Below are positions 1 through 9,741 of a stretch of 64,000 nt of DNA, piece by piece (within the stretch, counting starts at the first letter, position 1; each line of letters opens with the position of its first letter). The DNA is from an uncultured Bacteroidia bacterium (GTDB taxonomy: Bacteria; Bacteroidota; Bacteroidia; Bacteroidales; F082). The stretch lies in the NCBI GenBank assembly GCA_902769875.1, contig CACXQV010000007.1, positions 101,318 through 165,317 of the forward strand, in the 5' to 3' direction. The notes beneath the pieces were generated by a model, which had not been told where the DNA came from, ran no database searches, and was given only the letters and a program-made list of their open reading frames with translations. The position numbers were made by a program, and so were the translations under genes.

Positions 1-1
1 G

Positions 2-61
2 CTTAGGGATTTGAATGCCAAAGCGGGAAAAGATGTAATAAAGGATATTGTGTTAGGTTGA
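2..61 (+). CDS. 3' end of an unidentified gene (partial)
   Basis: The first bases hold an open frame of 19 codons ending in TGA at 59-61; the 5' part lies outside the window. The visible tail is LRDLNAKAGKDVIKDIVLG, too short to assign to a family. It would converge with the nuclease gene whose stop begins at 68, leaving a 6-bp gap, a tight tail-to-tail arrangement seen elsewhere in this window. A chance open frame of this length cannot be excluded. Confidence 0.45.
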   Translation, partial: LRDLNAKAGKDVIKDIVLG

Positions 62-67
62 GCTGTC

Positions 68-2971
68 TTATCTCTTGCAAATCAACCTAAACTCGCAATA
101 TCCGCAATGGTCGTCGTCAACGGCTTGCACAAAAGGTTGGCTTTCGTCGAGCATTTCATTGACTACCGCTTTGAGCATCGCCTCCATGTCGCCAATGAAA
201 CTACTGTCTTCCAAAAAGTTGGAATCGACATCGGAGTCCTTGCTTGACGGCGTCGCTTTTGTCAGGCAAAACTCAATTCCCTTGACGTATTTCAGTCCGT
301 GGATGGCGCCGGTCACCTGTTCAGGTTGCATTTCGGGATGCATTTTGAGGAATAGGTACTTGTAAAGGAGCAGCTGTAGCGCTTTTTCAGGAATCTGTTT
401 CAGATAGTCGAGGTCGCTGTCGCTTTGGTATCGCAAAGGCAATTTGAGATTGGCAATGTCGACTTTGCCGGTTTTGTAGTCAATCACACGGGTGAGGCCG
501 CCGAATTGGTCGATGCGGTCGGCAAAGCCATGGAAAAGGGTCAAACATTCAGGCGATTGAAGTTGGAAACGAAGTTCCTCTTCCGTTGAAATGATGGTCA
601 AGTTGCTGTTTTCCAGTTGCTTGGAAGTGTAGTTGAAGTAATTCCCCAATTGTTGTTCAATGTTGACCTTGTTTAGGTAGTTGAAGCCGACGTCGGGGAA
701 TCCGTTGGGATATTCCTCGGCTATGGCTTGGTAGAGTTTGGATTTCCATTGTGGATGTATCTGCTTGTCGAACAAGGCTTTGTCAATGACTTGCAGTTTG
801 CCGTCGAGGGGGAGATAATCGCCGAAAAGCAATTCCAAGGTCTTGTGGATGACCCGGCCCACAACGTCGCGGCCAACGTCTTCTTCGATGCTGTCGTCCT
901 TGATTTGCTCGATGTATTTGAGATAGTATTTCAGCGGACAATTGATATAAGTCGACAGCGAGGAAGGTGAGAGGCCTCGTTCTTGGAGGAGTTGGAGCAA
1001 GCGGGCGCGAACCTCGGTCTTGTCGGCTTGGATGGCTTGTGTATCCATCGAAACCTTTGCACTGCTGCCGAAGGCTTCTTCAACAATCGTGATGTTGTCG
1101 TTTTTGGCCAACTCGTGCTTGATTTGCAGGATGTATCGGCTTTGCTCGCCGCCAGAGGTCTCGTCCAAGTTGTTGTAATACAAATAGATGTCCTCGCCGT
1201 TTTGGAGCATGCGATAGAAATGGTAGGCCACCACGGCTTGACCCTCGTTATGGCCCGGCAATCCGTATGCATATCTGATGAACTGCGGGATGAAGCTGCC
1301 TTGCGACTTGTCGGGCGGCAGGATGCCTTCGTTGACGCTGAGCATGTGAAAACGCTTGAAATCGAGGTTGCGCGTTTCGAGCAGGCCCATGATCTGCAAG
1401 CCTTCCGTGCCGCTTCCGCTCAGTTTGACGGTGGCGTTTGACGAGAGCAGCCGATAAAGGATTTCGACGCTTTGCAAGTCTTTGATATAGTTGGTTTTGT
1501 CTTCGACAATCCGAGTCAAACGCTCGATGGTTTTCCCGATTTCGCTCAGTTGGTTGAGGAGGAAATAATAACGTTCTTTGTCCTCTTTCTGGTTGACGAT
1601 TTCGACCAATAAAGTGAGCATTTGGATGATGCTGTGCAAAACCTCGGCAGGTGCTCCGTTTGAATGCTCCACTAACGTGATTTTGAGGAACTTGCTGATG
1701 TTGGGCATGTTTTCCAAAGCCTCGTAGTCGCTTTCCTCGAAGATGAATTTCCCTCGGTTCACTTCGTCTTTTTTCCATCGGTCGAATGCGGCGGTTTCCT
1801 TTTTCGGGAATACTATTTTCACGATTTCCAAGTCCATCAGGCGGATGACGAGCCAGAAATACCAGCCTCGAGCCTCTCGTGTCACTCCGTCGGAGGTGAT
1901 GTCACGGGTCATCGTTTTTCGCCTTTGCAGGGTGAAATAATGCCTAATCAATTGGTTGACAGGAGTGTTTTTGATAGGATAGCCCATCGAGACATTGAAT
2001 TTTCCGTAGGCTTCCATATCGGGAATGGCGTTCAGGACGGGGATGAGCAGGTGCTCGTCGGCCAACACAATGGTTTGGTCTTCGCTTGCGTTCTTTTGCA
2101 AGTTGGCTTGTAAGGCCTTGGCTTGTATGGTGTTGCCGCTCGCGCTGACGATATGGATGGTTTTCTTTTCGGTGGAAAGTGCATCCGAAATTCCGGTTTT
2201 CAGCCAGTCGGGATGGGTCAAAAGGTATTTGCGTGCAAAAAGTCCGGCTTCGTTGTTTTCGTCGTCGACATAATAGTGGTCGTAGTCGAAAAGAATTTCG
2301 GCCTTGCCATTCCTGATGAGTGTGTTGATGATGCGTTCTTCGGTGGTGGTCAGGGCATTGAAGCCAGCGAAAATGATGTTTTCCGATCCGGTCCTTGTCA
2401 CCAATTCATCCTCAGAGAGCTCAGATAAATGTCTGGTAATCATACCATAATAGCCTTTGCCTTGATTGGCAAGCCGGGTGCGAAGGCGGAGGTAATAATC
2501 GTAGAGCGACTTGAAGAAAGTGAGGTATTTCAGTTCCTTTTCCTTGCTTTTGGCCTCGTCGAAGTCCCAAAATTCCAACCTTTTGTTTTCGACGACGTAA
2601 TTGAAGATTCGCTGTGCGTCGATGCCATATTTGTCGATTTCGTCGAAGTCTTTGGCCATTTGGGCGGCTTGACTGCCGAAAACGCTCAAATCGCTGTCTT
2701 GTTCCATGTGCAGCTCGGCGTCGATGTCGACAAGTTCAAACAACAGGTCGATATTGTCGGCCAGTGTGATACCGCTCCATCGGGTGACGGCTTCCTCAAT
2801 GGAAACCATTTGCGGAAGCCAACTCGTTTGTCGTCCGTTTTTTCTGTACTCGTTGCGCAGGTAATAGGCCGCTCGTTTGTTGGGAAAGACGACCGTAAGT
2901 TCATTTTTCGTAAGGTCATATCTGTTTTGGATATGGCTTGCCAACTTGGAGATGAAGTTTTCTTGGCTCAT
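68..2971 (-). CDS. PD-(D/E)XK nuclease family protein, AddB-like
   Basis: A 967-residue protein resembling the AddB/RecB-type subunit of double-strand-break repair nucleases. The C-terminal third has the PD-(D/E)XK core: an Asp in HGFADRID, then VIDYKTGK with the catalytic D and K. Cysteines in INCPLKYYLKY and at the extreme C terminus (CGYCEFRLICKR) are placed as in the Fe-S-stapled AddB nuclease domain. The N-terminal part looks like a degenerate helicase domain; I see no good Walker A motif (VFPNKRAA is where one would sit), as in AddB-like proteins. An AddA/UvrD-type partner would be expected but is not in the window. Its start overlaps the end of the upstream nucleotidyltransferase gene by 4 bp, so it is probably co-transcribed with the sugar-kinase genes although no functional link is obvious. 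Confidence 0.8.
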   Translation of the reverse strand: MSQENFISKLASHIQNRYDLTKNELTVVFPNKRAAYYLRNEYRKNGRQTSWLPQMVSIEEAVTRWSGITLADNIDLLFELVDIDAELHMEQDSDLSVFGSQAAQMAKDFDEIDKYGIDAQRIFNYVVENKRLEFWDFDEAKSKEKELKYLTFFKSLYDYYLRLRTRLANQGKGYYGMITRHLSELSEDELVTRTGSENIIFAGFNALTTTEERIINTLIRNGKAEILFDYDHYYVDDENNEAGLFARKYLLTHPDWLKTGISDALSTEKKTIHIVSASGNTIQAKALQANLQKNASEDQTIVLADEHLLIPVLNAIPDMEAYGKFNVSMGYPIKNTPVNQLIRHYFTLQRRKTMTRDITSDGVTREARGWYFWLVIRLMDLEIVKIVFPKKETAAFDRWKKDEVNRGKFIFEESDYEALENMPNISKFLKITLVEHSNGAPAEVLHSIIQMLTLLVEIVNQKEDKERYYFLLNQLSEIGKTIERLTRIVEDKTNYIKDLQSVEILYRLLSSNATVKLSGSGTEGLQIMGLLETRNLDFKRFHMLSVNEGILPPDKSQGSFIPQFIRYAYGLPGHNEGQAVVAYHFYRMLQNGEDIYLYYNNLDETSGGEQSRYILQIKHELAKNDNITIVEEAFGSSAKVSMDTQAIQADKTEVRARLLQLLQERGLSPSSLSTYINCPLKYYLKYIEQIKDDSIEEDVGRDVVGRVIHKTLELLFGDYLPLDGKLQVIDKALFDKQIHPQWKSKLYQAIAEEYPNGFPDVGFNYLNKVNIEQQLGNYFNYTSKQLENSNLTIISTEEELRFQLQSPECLTLFHGFADRIDQFGGLTRVIDYKTGKVDIANLKLPLRYQSDSDLDYLKQIPEKALQLLLYKYLFLKMHPEMQPEQVTGAIHGLKYVKGIEFCLTKATPSSKDSDVDSNFLEDSSFIGDMEAMLKAVVNEMLDESQPFVQAVDDDHCGYCEFRLICKR

Positions 2972-3755
2972 TGCAGTCTTTCTTTTAGGTAGGTTTCAGC
3001 GGATTGGAGTTGTTCGGGCTTGCCCAAATCGAACCAAAAGTCGGGATGGATAGGCTTGGAAACAATCCTGTTGGTTTTGGCTAATTCAAGGTATAAGTCA
3101 ATGACGCTCTGAGGTTTACATTCAAAAGTACCGAACAAGTCGCTGCGGAAAATGTGAAGTCCGCTAAATGCCATTTCATAATGGATAGACGAAGGTCCTT
3201 GAGCCTGTGGTAGCTGAGCGCAGCCTAAGCATCGAAGGGCCGATTTGCCAACCCATTTATACCTTTGCTCCGCTTTATTCGTCCATCCAATAAGTTGGTT
3301 TTCAGCATCAAACAATAGTTTTCGGTTGGTTTCGCGGTCTTGGGTGAGCAGCCACGCATCATCTTCTGAATCAATGAATTGTGTTGCCATTTCGCGTAGA
3401 TTGACATTGCTGATGATGTCAACATTATGCACCAAAACGGCTTTGGAATCCTTGAACATTGGGGTGGCCTGAATGATGCCGCCGCCGGTGTCCATCAGTT
3501 GGTTGCGCTCGTCGGAAATTTGGATTGCGGCATCAAATCGATGCTGGTTGATGAAGTCCATAATTTGTTCGCCAAAATGATGCACATTGATGACGATGTG
3601 AAAGAAACCGTTGGCTATCAGGTTCTCGATGCAATGCTGCAAAAGTGGCTTGCCGTTCAGCTCGACCAATGCCTTGGGCTTGTCGTGGGTCAATTCCTTG
3701 AGCCGAGTGCCGAGGCCGGCGGCCAAAATCATTGCGGTGGTGTCGATTCTTGGAA

Positions 3756-3759
<4 letters not shown>
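2968..3759 (-). CDS. Nucleotidyltransferase, MurU-like (sugar-1-phosphate nucleotidylyltransferase)
   Basis: 263 residues with the NTP-transferase signature MILAAGLGTRLKELTHDKPKAL near the N terminus (G-x-G-T-R-L and the P-K-A-L lysine) and later VHNVDI, the metal-binding Asp region. The family transfers a nucleotide to a sugar 1-phosphate. MurU makes UDP-MurNAc from MurNAc-1-P during cell-wall recycling, and its usual partner is the anomeric kinase AmgK. The gene directly upstream encodes an AmgK-like kinase and overlaps this gene by 4 bp (ATGA type), so MurU is the best reading. Mannose-1-phosphate guanylyltransferase-like activity is the alternative. The 3' end overlaps the nuclease gene by 4 bp. 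Family assignment is firm; substrate is inferred from context. Confidence 0.78.
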
Positions 3760-5216
<1,457 letters not shown>

Positions 5217-5240
5217 ACAATGCTTGTGTTTTTTATGTTG

Positions 5241-5248
5241 CAAAGTTA
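5241..5248 (-). promoter_or_regulatory. -7 promoter element of the kinase-RapZ gene
   Basis: CAAAGTTA on the + strand reads TAACTTTG on the minus strand, a full match to the Bacteroidetes TAnnTTTG element, 25 bp upstream of the chosen start. A -33 TTTG at ideal spacing is not clear. It sits back to back with the Fic promoter. Confidence 0.6.
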
Positions 5249-5262
5249 CAAAGAAAAAATGA

Positions 5263-5294
5263 TTTGCCAATCTCACCAAAATTGTTTATCTTTG
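5263..5294 (+). promoter_or_regulatory. Promoter of the Fic gene
   Basis: TTTG at 5263-5266, a 20-bp spacer, then TATCTTTG at 5287-5294. This is an ideal Bacteroidetes promoter. The ATG at 5313 follows by 18 bp, so the leader would be only about 10 nt. It also rules out the earlier in-frame start at 5196. Confidence 0.78.
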
Positions 5295-5312
5295 CAATTC
5301 AATAGCAAGGGT

Positions 5313-6494
5313 ATGACCGAGGAACAATACATCAATTTCGACGAATATATCCGTCAGGGCGAGCCGCAGAAGAAGGCGCGTGCCGATGCTTGGCGCGTGG
5401 CCATTGGCTTGCAGGCCGTTGACGGGCTGAAAACGTCAGCCTACCTTCAGGAGACCGCCCGCCGCAACATCGAAGGCGACATCACCATCGACGAGGCCAA
5501 GGAATTGGTCAACCAATACTATATCAAGAAAACCACGCACGAAGAGGGCGATGCCAACGTGGAAGAGGCCGACAAGGTTTCGACGAACATATCAAAACTG
5601 CTGCAAACCGACTCGTTCACCTATAGCGTGGCAGGTTTTGCAGCCATCCACAGGGCTATATTCAACGGCATTTTCAAACATGCGGGTCGTTTTAGGGACT
5701 ACGACATTACGAAAAAGGAGTGGGTGCTGCGCGGCGACACGGTGTTTTATGCCCATTGGGAAGATTTGCAGATGACCCTCCAATACGACTTAGACCAGGA
5801 ATGGCAATTTGATTATAAGTCGTTGGAAAAGAATCAGTTGGTTGAACATTTTGCCAAGTTCGTTTCAGGTATTTGGCAGATTCATCCTTTCGGCGAGGGC
5901 AACACCCGCACCACGGCCATTTTCACCATCAAATATCTGCGCTCGTTGGGCTTCGATGTGAACAACGACTTGTTTGAACAACATTCGTGGTATTTTCGCA
6001 ACGCGCTCGTCCGTGCCAACTATCGCAATGTGGCCAAAGGCATCGATTACGAGCCTGTCTTTTTGGTGCGCTTCTTCCGCAATTTGCTTCTCGGAGAGGA
6101 AAATGCGCTGAAAAACCGCTATATGATGATCGACCCGCCCGAGGAATGGAAGATGCCGGAAGCAGAACAAACACCCGACAAGTTACCCGACAAGTTACCC
6201 GACAAGTTACCCGACAAGTTACCCGACAAGTTACCCGACAAGTTGCTTCCTAAGAATCAGAAAATCATTAGTTTATTGATGGTTGTCGGGTTGAAGGAAT
6301 TTTCCATAAAAGAAATGCTTGAGCTTCTTGGCTTGAAGAATAGGGAGAGCTTTATGGAGGTATATCTTGAGCCTGCATTGAAGGAAAAGTTTGTCCGTAG
6401 GCTCTATCCCGACAAACCTAATCATCCACGGCAAAAGTATCTGCTGACGACAAAAGGTACGGTGTTGTACAACGAAATCATCTCAAGTCACTGA
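5313..6494 (+). CDS. Fic family protein with LPDK repeats and C-terminal winged helix
   Basis: 393 residues. The Fic core carries HPFGEGNTRTTAIF at about residues 191-204, a variant of HPFx(D/E)GNGRxxR with the catalytic His and phosphate-loop glycines, but Thr in place of the second Gly and Ala where the last Arg is usual. Fic enzymes mostly transfer AMP to hydroxyl side chains of proteins. After the core, a stretch of six LPDK tetrapeptides (residues about 288-311) leads to a C-terminal winged-helix-like region (KIISLLMVVGLKEFSIKEMLELLGL), so DNA binding or autoregulation is possible. The start is fixed by the promoter at 5263-5294. The last 7 bp overlap the convergent small membrane gene. 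No adjacent antitoxin gene is visible. Confidence 0.85.
   Translation: MTEEQYINFDEYIRQGEPQKKARADAWRVAIGLQAVDGLKTSAYLQETARRNIEGDITIDEAKELVNQYYIKKTTHEEGDANVEEADKVSTNISKLLQTDSFTYSVAGFAAIHRAIFNGIFKHAGRFRDYDITKKEWVLRGDTVFYAHWEDLQMTLQYDLDQEWQFDYKSLEKNQLVEHFAKFVSGIWQIHPFGEGNTRTTAIFTIKYLRSLGFDVNNDLFEQHSWYFRNALVRANYRNVAKGIDYEPVFLVRFFRNLLLGEENALKNRYMMIDPPEEWKMPEAEQTPDKLPDKLPDKLPDKLPDKLPDKLLPKNQKIISLLMVVGLKEFSIKEMLELLGLKNRESFMEVYLEPALKEKFVRRLYPDKPNHPRQKYLLTTKGTVLYNEIISSH
6174..6245 (+). repeat. 12-nt tandem repeat, six copies, in the Fic gene
   Basis: Six head-to-tail copies of CCCGACAAGTTA (the last ends in G), encoding PDKL. The unit is a multiple of three, so copy-number change would lengthen or shorten the linker without breaking the frame. 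Confidence 0.95.
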
Positions 6495-6781
6495 TTTTTC
6501 CCCCGACTTTCCACCCAAATCCAAAGTCGCCACATCAAATAGCCCCAAGCGAAGAAAAGGACGTAGAAAACCCATTTCGGGACGGAGGTCTGGTAAGCGT
6601 CCTCGTTGACGATTTCCGAGTATTGCTCAGTGGGGATGTCGGCATAGTAATAGGCCCCTGCGCCAAAGTCGTAGCCTTCGACGAGACCGAATTTGTTGGC
6701 CATAATCCAGCCGGCCAAAAACAAAGTGATTACCACCACGACGATGGTAATCACTTTGAAGATTTTGTGGTTTTTGTCCAT
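6488..6781 (-). CDS. Small two-helix membrane protein of unknown function
   Basis: 97 residues. One membrane helix near the N terminus (residues about 9-27, VITIVVVVITLFLAGWI), a short acidic outward segment, and a second helix near the C terminus (WVFYVLFFAWGYLMWRLWIW). No recognised family. Its ATG shares one base with the stop of the upstream YeiH-like gene (TAATG arrangement), so the two are almost certainly translationally coupled. An accessory role for that transporter is inferred from position only. Confidence 0.7.
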   Translation of the reverse strand: MDKNHKIFKVITIVVVVITLFLAGWIMANKFGLVEGYDFGAGAYYYADIPTEQYSEIVNEDAYQTSVPKWVFYVLFFAWGYLMWRLWIWVESRGKNQ

Positions 6782-8127
6782 TATTTGAACATATCCAGAT
6801 TCGGGACTTCAAAGATGGCTCCAGAGAGGAGGAACCACACCGCGAACAGCGTGAGGGCGATGTTGAACAACTGGCCGATGATGTAGAGCCAGAGCACCTT
6901 GCCGCCTTGCAACTGCTTGAAGAGGGTCTTGAAGTTGGTGTCCAATCCGATGCTGGTGAAGGCCAAGACGAAAGCCCAGTTCTTGTATTGGTCGAGGACA
7001 TCCTTGTTGATTTTGTTCACGACATCGCCGCTGGTCAAAGGCAGGATGATGAAAGAAGCAACTAGTGAAGCCACGAAGAAACCGATGATGAACTTCGGGA
7101 AACGGGTCCATATTTCGCTGGCACCGACTTTTTGGTTCGGGTCTTTGTCGACCTTGGTGGCAAAGAAGATGGCCACGAAGAACGCGATGAAACCGATGAG
7201 GATGTTTTGGATCATCTTGACCATGGAAGCGACTTGCTCGGCTTCTTCGCCGAGGGCGCTACCGGCCAGCACCACTGCACCCGTCGAGTCCACGGTGCCG
7301 CCGATGAGAGCGCCGCCCATCATCTGGTTCATGCCGCAGGCGCGGATAATCATCGGCTCGAACACCATCATCAGGATGGTGAAAATGATGGAAATGGAGA
7401 TGGCCAACGAAAGGTCTTCTTTCTTGGCTTTGGAGGCTGCACCCGTGGCGATGGCGGCGCTGGTGCCGCACACCGAGGTGGCCGAAGCCAAGGTGATGAC
7501 CAAAGGCTTGTTGTCGATTTTCAGGATTTTGGTGCCGAGCCACCACATGAAGATGATGACGATAGGCGTGACAATCCACGCGATGCCGAGGCCGTAGAGG
7601 CCGAACTTGGCGATATTGCTGAACAGCACCGAGAAGCCCATGATGACCAAACCCGTCTTGATGTAAAACTCCGTGCGGATGGCGGGTTTCAGCCAGTCGG
7701 GAGTGCCGACGGTGTTGGAAATCAACAGGCCGATGAGCAAGGCCCAGAAAGCCCATTCGAGGTACATCTTGAGGGTGTATTCGGCGCTAATCATCCTGAC
7801 CACGACACAGATGAGGAACAGCACGACGAAGGCAGGGATGAACTTGCCGATTTTCTCGCCTTGCAGTTTGATGCCGATGCCGAACAGGATGCCCGTCACC
7901 AAGAAGGTGCGGAGCAGCTTGACCCAAAACTCGCCGTTGAATTGTGCGGCCAGCGATTTCTTCGTTTCCACGTTCTCCCACCAGTGCCAGGTGCCGAACT
8001 TGGCGGCGGAGAAATCAAATGAACCGGTCAGCACGGCGATGCAGGCCACCGCGATGACGATGAAGCCGATCCAAACGGCGAGCCAGTCTTCTTTTTTCCA
8101 GAGGTTGGAGATGTTGTTGTTTGCCAT
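6781..8127 (-). CDS. YeiH/UPF0324 family membrane protein, putative sulfate exporter
   Basis: 448 residues, about ten or eleven hydrophobic helices. The diagnostic stretch LASATSVCGTSAAIATGAA and the later ALIGGTVDSTGAVV are typical of UPF0324 (YeiH). Family members are annotated as putative sulfate exporters, largely by inference. The N-terminal 60 residues form an extra helix and loop (WLAVWIGFIVIAVACIAVLTG) longer than in the short YeiH proteins. The gene is coupled to the 97-residue membrane protein downstream. The 190 bp upstream hold the ACGAAT repeat element rather than an obvious promoter. Confidence 0.83.
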   Translation of the reverse strand: MANNNISNLWKKEDWLAVWIGFIVIAVACIAVLTGSFDFSAAKFGTWHWWENVETKKSLAAQFNGEFWVKLLRTFLVTGILFGIGIKLQGEKIGKFIPAFVVLFLICVVVRMISAEYTLKMYLEWAFWALLIGLLISNTVGTPDWLKPAIRTEFYIKTGLVIMGFSVLFSNIAKFGLYGLGIAWIVTPIVIIFMWWLGTKILKIDNKPLVITLASATSVCGTSAAIATGAASKAKKEDLSLAISISIIFTILMMVFEPMIIRACGMNQMMGGALIGGTVDSTGAVVLAGSALGEEAEQVASMVKMIQNILIGFIAFFVAIFFATKVDKDPNQKVGASEIWTRFPKFIIGFFVASLVASFIILPLTSGDVVNKINKDVLDQYKNWAFVLAFTSIGLDTNFKTLFKQLQGGKVLWLYIIGQLFNIALTLFAVWFLLSGAIFEVPNLDMFK

Positions 8128-8148
8128 AGTTTTAAGGTTTGTTGAATC

Positions 8149-8302
8149 AACTACGAATTGGACGAATATTACGAATTGCTTACGAATGAATTTGGCAACT
8201 TCGTTGCGAATGAATACGAATTTGAGCTTTGCCGATTCGTGGCCATTCGCAGCCTTGGCTGCAAAATTCTGACATTCGTTTAATTCGTGTCATTCGTAGT
8301 TT
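8149..8302. repeat. ACGAAT element, short coding-free copy
   Basis: About 154 bp bounded by inverted ends: ACTACGAATT at the left and ATTCGTAGTT at the right. Each arm has further ACGAAT/ATTCGT hexamers at about 9-12 bp spacing. Inside are two hairpins: GCAAC-ttc-GTTGC and GCAGCC-tt-GGCTGC. The arms align with those of the longer copy at 12824-13376, which contains a GxxExxY gene. It lies between the YeiH-like gene and the porin gene. Confidence 0.8.
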
Positions 8303-8318
8303 CTTTCAATATATAGGA

Positions 8319-9401
8319 TTAGAACTTATAACTTAAAATACCGACCACACGGTGTGAGTTGTCGCCAGCTTCTTTTTGTACCAATGAATAGTCAAGTTTG
8401 AAGTTCACGGACTTCAGAGGCCAGTAGTTGATGCCCACAGTGTACCAATTTGTGCCGCCTTTTGCGATGCTGGCATCTTTGGTGAAGTGCTCATAACGGA
8501 GCACGGGCATGATCTTTTGTTCGCCAGCTTGGAAGTTGTAGCCAATTACACCGTAATAACCATTGCTATTGAAATAGCCAAGGTCTTCGGGGATAACCGT
8601 ATGAGCCACTCCCGTGGTGCCGCTGATGTATTCGCCACGAATCACGAGGTTGCCGTCGTTGTATTGGGCACCGGCAGCCCAACGGTCGCGCGTGCAGTTG
8701 ACATTGTCGTCTTTGGTGTACTTGCCATAGTAGTATGAACCGCTCAAAGTCAGGGCTTTCAAGCCGGGATGCACTTCGAGGCGGCCCACAATGTCCTTGC
8801 GGTTGTTGTTGTCGAGTTGGTTGGCGCCGTTGCCATTGAACACGCCGAGGCTGTAGTCGACGATGCCGAATTTATCTCCGTTTTGAGTCTCGACGGGGAA
8901 GAGGCTACCCGTGGCCATAATACCGAGGTCGCGGCCCAAGGAACCCACGCCGCAAACGTCGCTGTAGCCGACAAGCTTTTGTACGCTCTCGCCGTAGTCG
9001 AAGATTTCAAGGTTGACGGGATTGATGGGGCTCTCGATGGAGAACGGGGTCTTGAACTGGCCCACTTGGATGGCAAACTCGTTGCAAGGCTTGTACTTCA
9101 GGAAAGCATCGACGAGCATCGGGCTACGGCTGAAGTCGCCTTGGATCTTGTAGGTCAATCCCTTGGCGAGGTTTCCTTCCACCGACATACGCACGCGGCG
9201 CATCCTGAAGGTGTTGTCGGTGAATTTGAAATCCTCGTCGAAATTGGCAAGGTACATACCTTGCACGAAGCCCGAAATCTTGGGCATACGGTCAACCTTG
9301 CCTTGAAGGTCGTCCACTTTCTTGTTTACGTCTTGTGCGCTGACACACAACGGAATGGATAGCAACATCATTCCAATGATTGTACGAAAAATGCGTTTCA
9401 T
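8319..9401 (-). CDS. Phosphate-selective porin O/P family outer-membrane protein
   Basis: 360 residues: signal peptide MKRIFRTIIGMMLLSIPLCVSAQ, a short coiled segment (VNKKVDDLQGKVDR), then a beta-barrel with the OprO/OprP-family pattern: SGFVQGMYLANFDED, FRMRRVRMSVEGNL, YKIQGDFS, VGQFKTPFSIESP. It ends in an aromatic residue (GILSYKF), as outer-membrane barrels do. The open frame continues 185 codons upstream, but that part is low-complexity Arg/Ser/Pro sequence read through palindromic repeats, so the start at 9401 with a clean signal peptide is preferred. The family imports phosphate or related anions; the substrate here is not known. Confidence 0.87.
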   Translation of the reverse strand: MKRIFRTIIGMMLLSIPLCVSAQDVNKKVDDLQGKVDRMPKISGFVQGMYLANFDEDFKFTDNTFRMRRVRMSVEGNLAKGLTYKIQGDFSRSPMLVDAFLKYKPCNEFAIQVGQFKTPFSIESPINPVNLEIFDYGESVQKLVGYSDVCGVGSLGRDLGIMATGSLFPVETQNGDKFGIVDYSLGVFNGNGANQLDNNNRKDIVGRLEVHPGLKALTLSGSYYYGKYTKDDNVNCTRDRWAAGAQYNDGNLVIRGEYISGTTGVAHTVIPEDLGYFNSNGYYGVIGYNFQAGEQKIMPVLRYEHFTKDASIAKGGTNWYTVGINYWPLKSVNFKLDYSLVQKEAGDNSHRVVGILSYKF

Positions 9402-9442
9402 TTTAGTAAGTTTTAATTCGTTTTCAATTCTAAAAATCGCTG

Positions 9443-9450
9443 CAAAAATA
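9443..9450 (-). promoter_or_regulatory. -7 promoter element of the porin gene
   Basis: CAAAAATA on the + strand reads TATTTTTG on the minus strand, 41 bp upstream of the porin ATG. No clear -33 TTTG at ideal spacing. Confidence 0.5.
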
Positions 9451-9541
9451 GTAAAAATACTTATTGTAAGTATACATACTAATTTTTTTCGAGGAAAAAA
9501 GAGCGACGACTCTACATCGATTGGAACAGCATTGGGCTGCC

Positions 9542-9731
9542 GCGTCTGAAAGACGCAACCTCCCGTAACCGTAGGTCGCGACCTACGGCGGCGCAAAACG
9601 GACGCACGCGGTAACGGACGCACGCGGTGCGTCCCTACAGCCACACACATAAAAACACGTAGAGACGCCACACACCGTGACGTCTCTACGATTCTCATGC
9701 AGGATTTGCGAATGGCAAGCGGGACGCTTGC
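9542..9731. repeat. Cluster of five palindromes between porin and lipoprotein genes
   Basis: The 340-bp gap at 9402-9741 holds five separate inverted repeats: GCGTCT-gaa-AGACGC (9542-9556); a perfect 20-bp palindrome centred on GGTCGCGACC (9569-9588); GGACGCAC-gcg-GTGCGTCC (9616-9634); CGTAGAGACG with its complement CGTCTCTACG (9658-9690); and GCAAGCG-gga-CGCTTGC (9715-9731). The last lies just past the lipoprotein stop and may act as its terminator, though no T-run follows. Apart from the porin promoter nothing else is seen. Confidence 0.8.
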
Positions 9732-9741
9732 GAACCGGCAA

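Noticed and set aside
5313-6781. Fic gene plus neighbouring small gene as a Fic toxin/antitoxin pair
   Set aside because: The small gene is convergent, encodes a two-helix membrane protein and is coupled to the YeiH-like gene instead.
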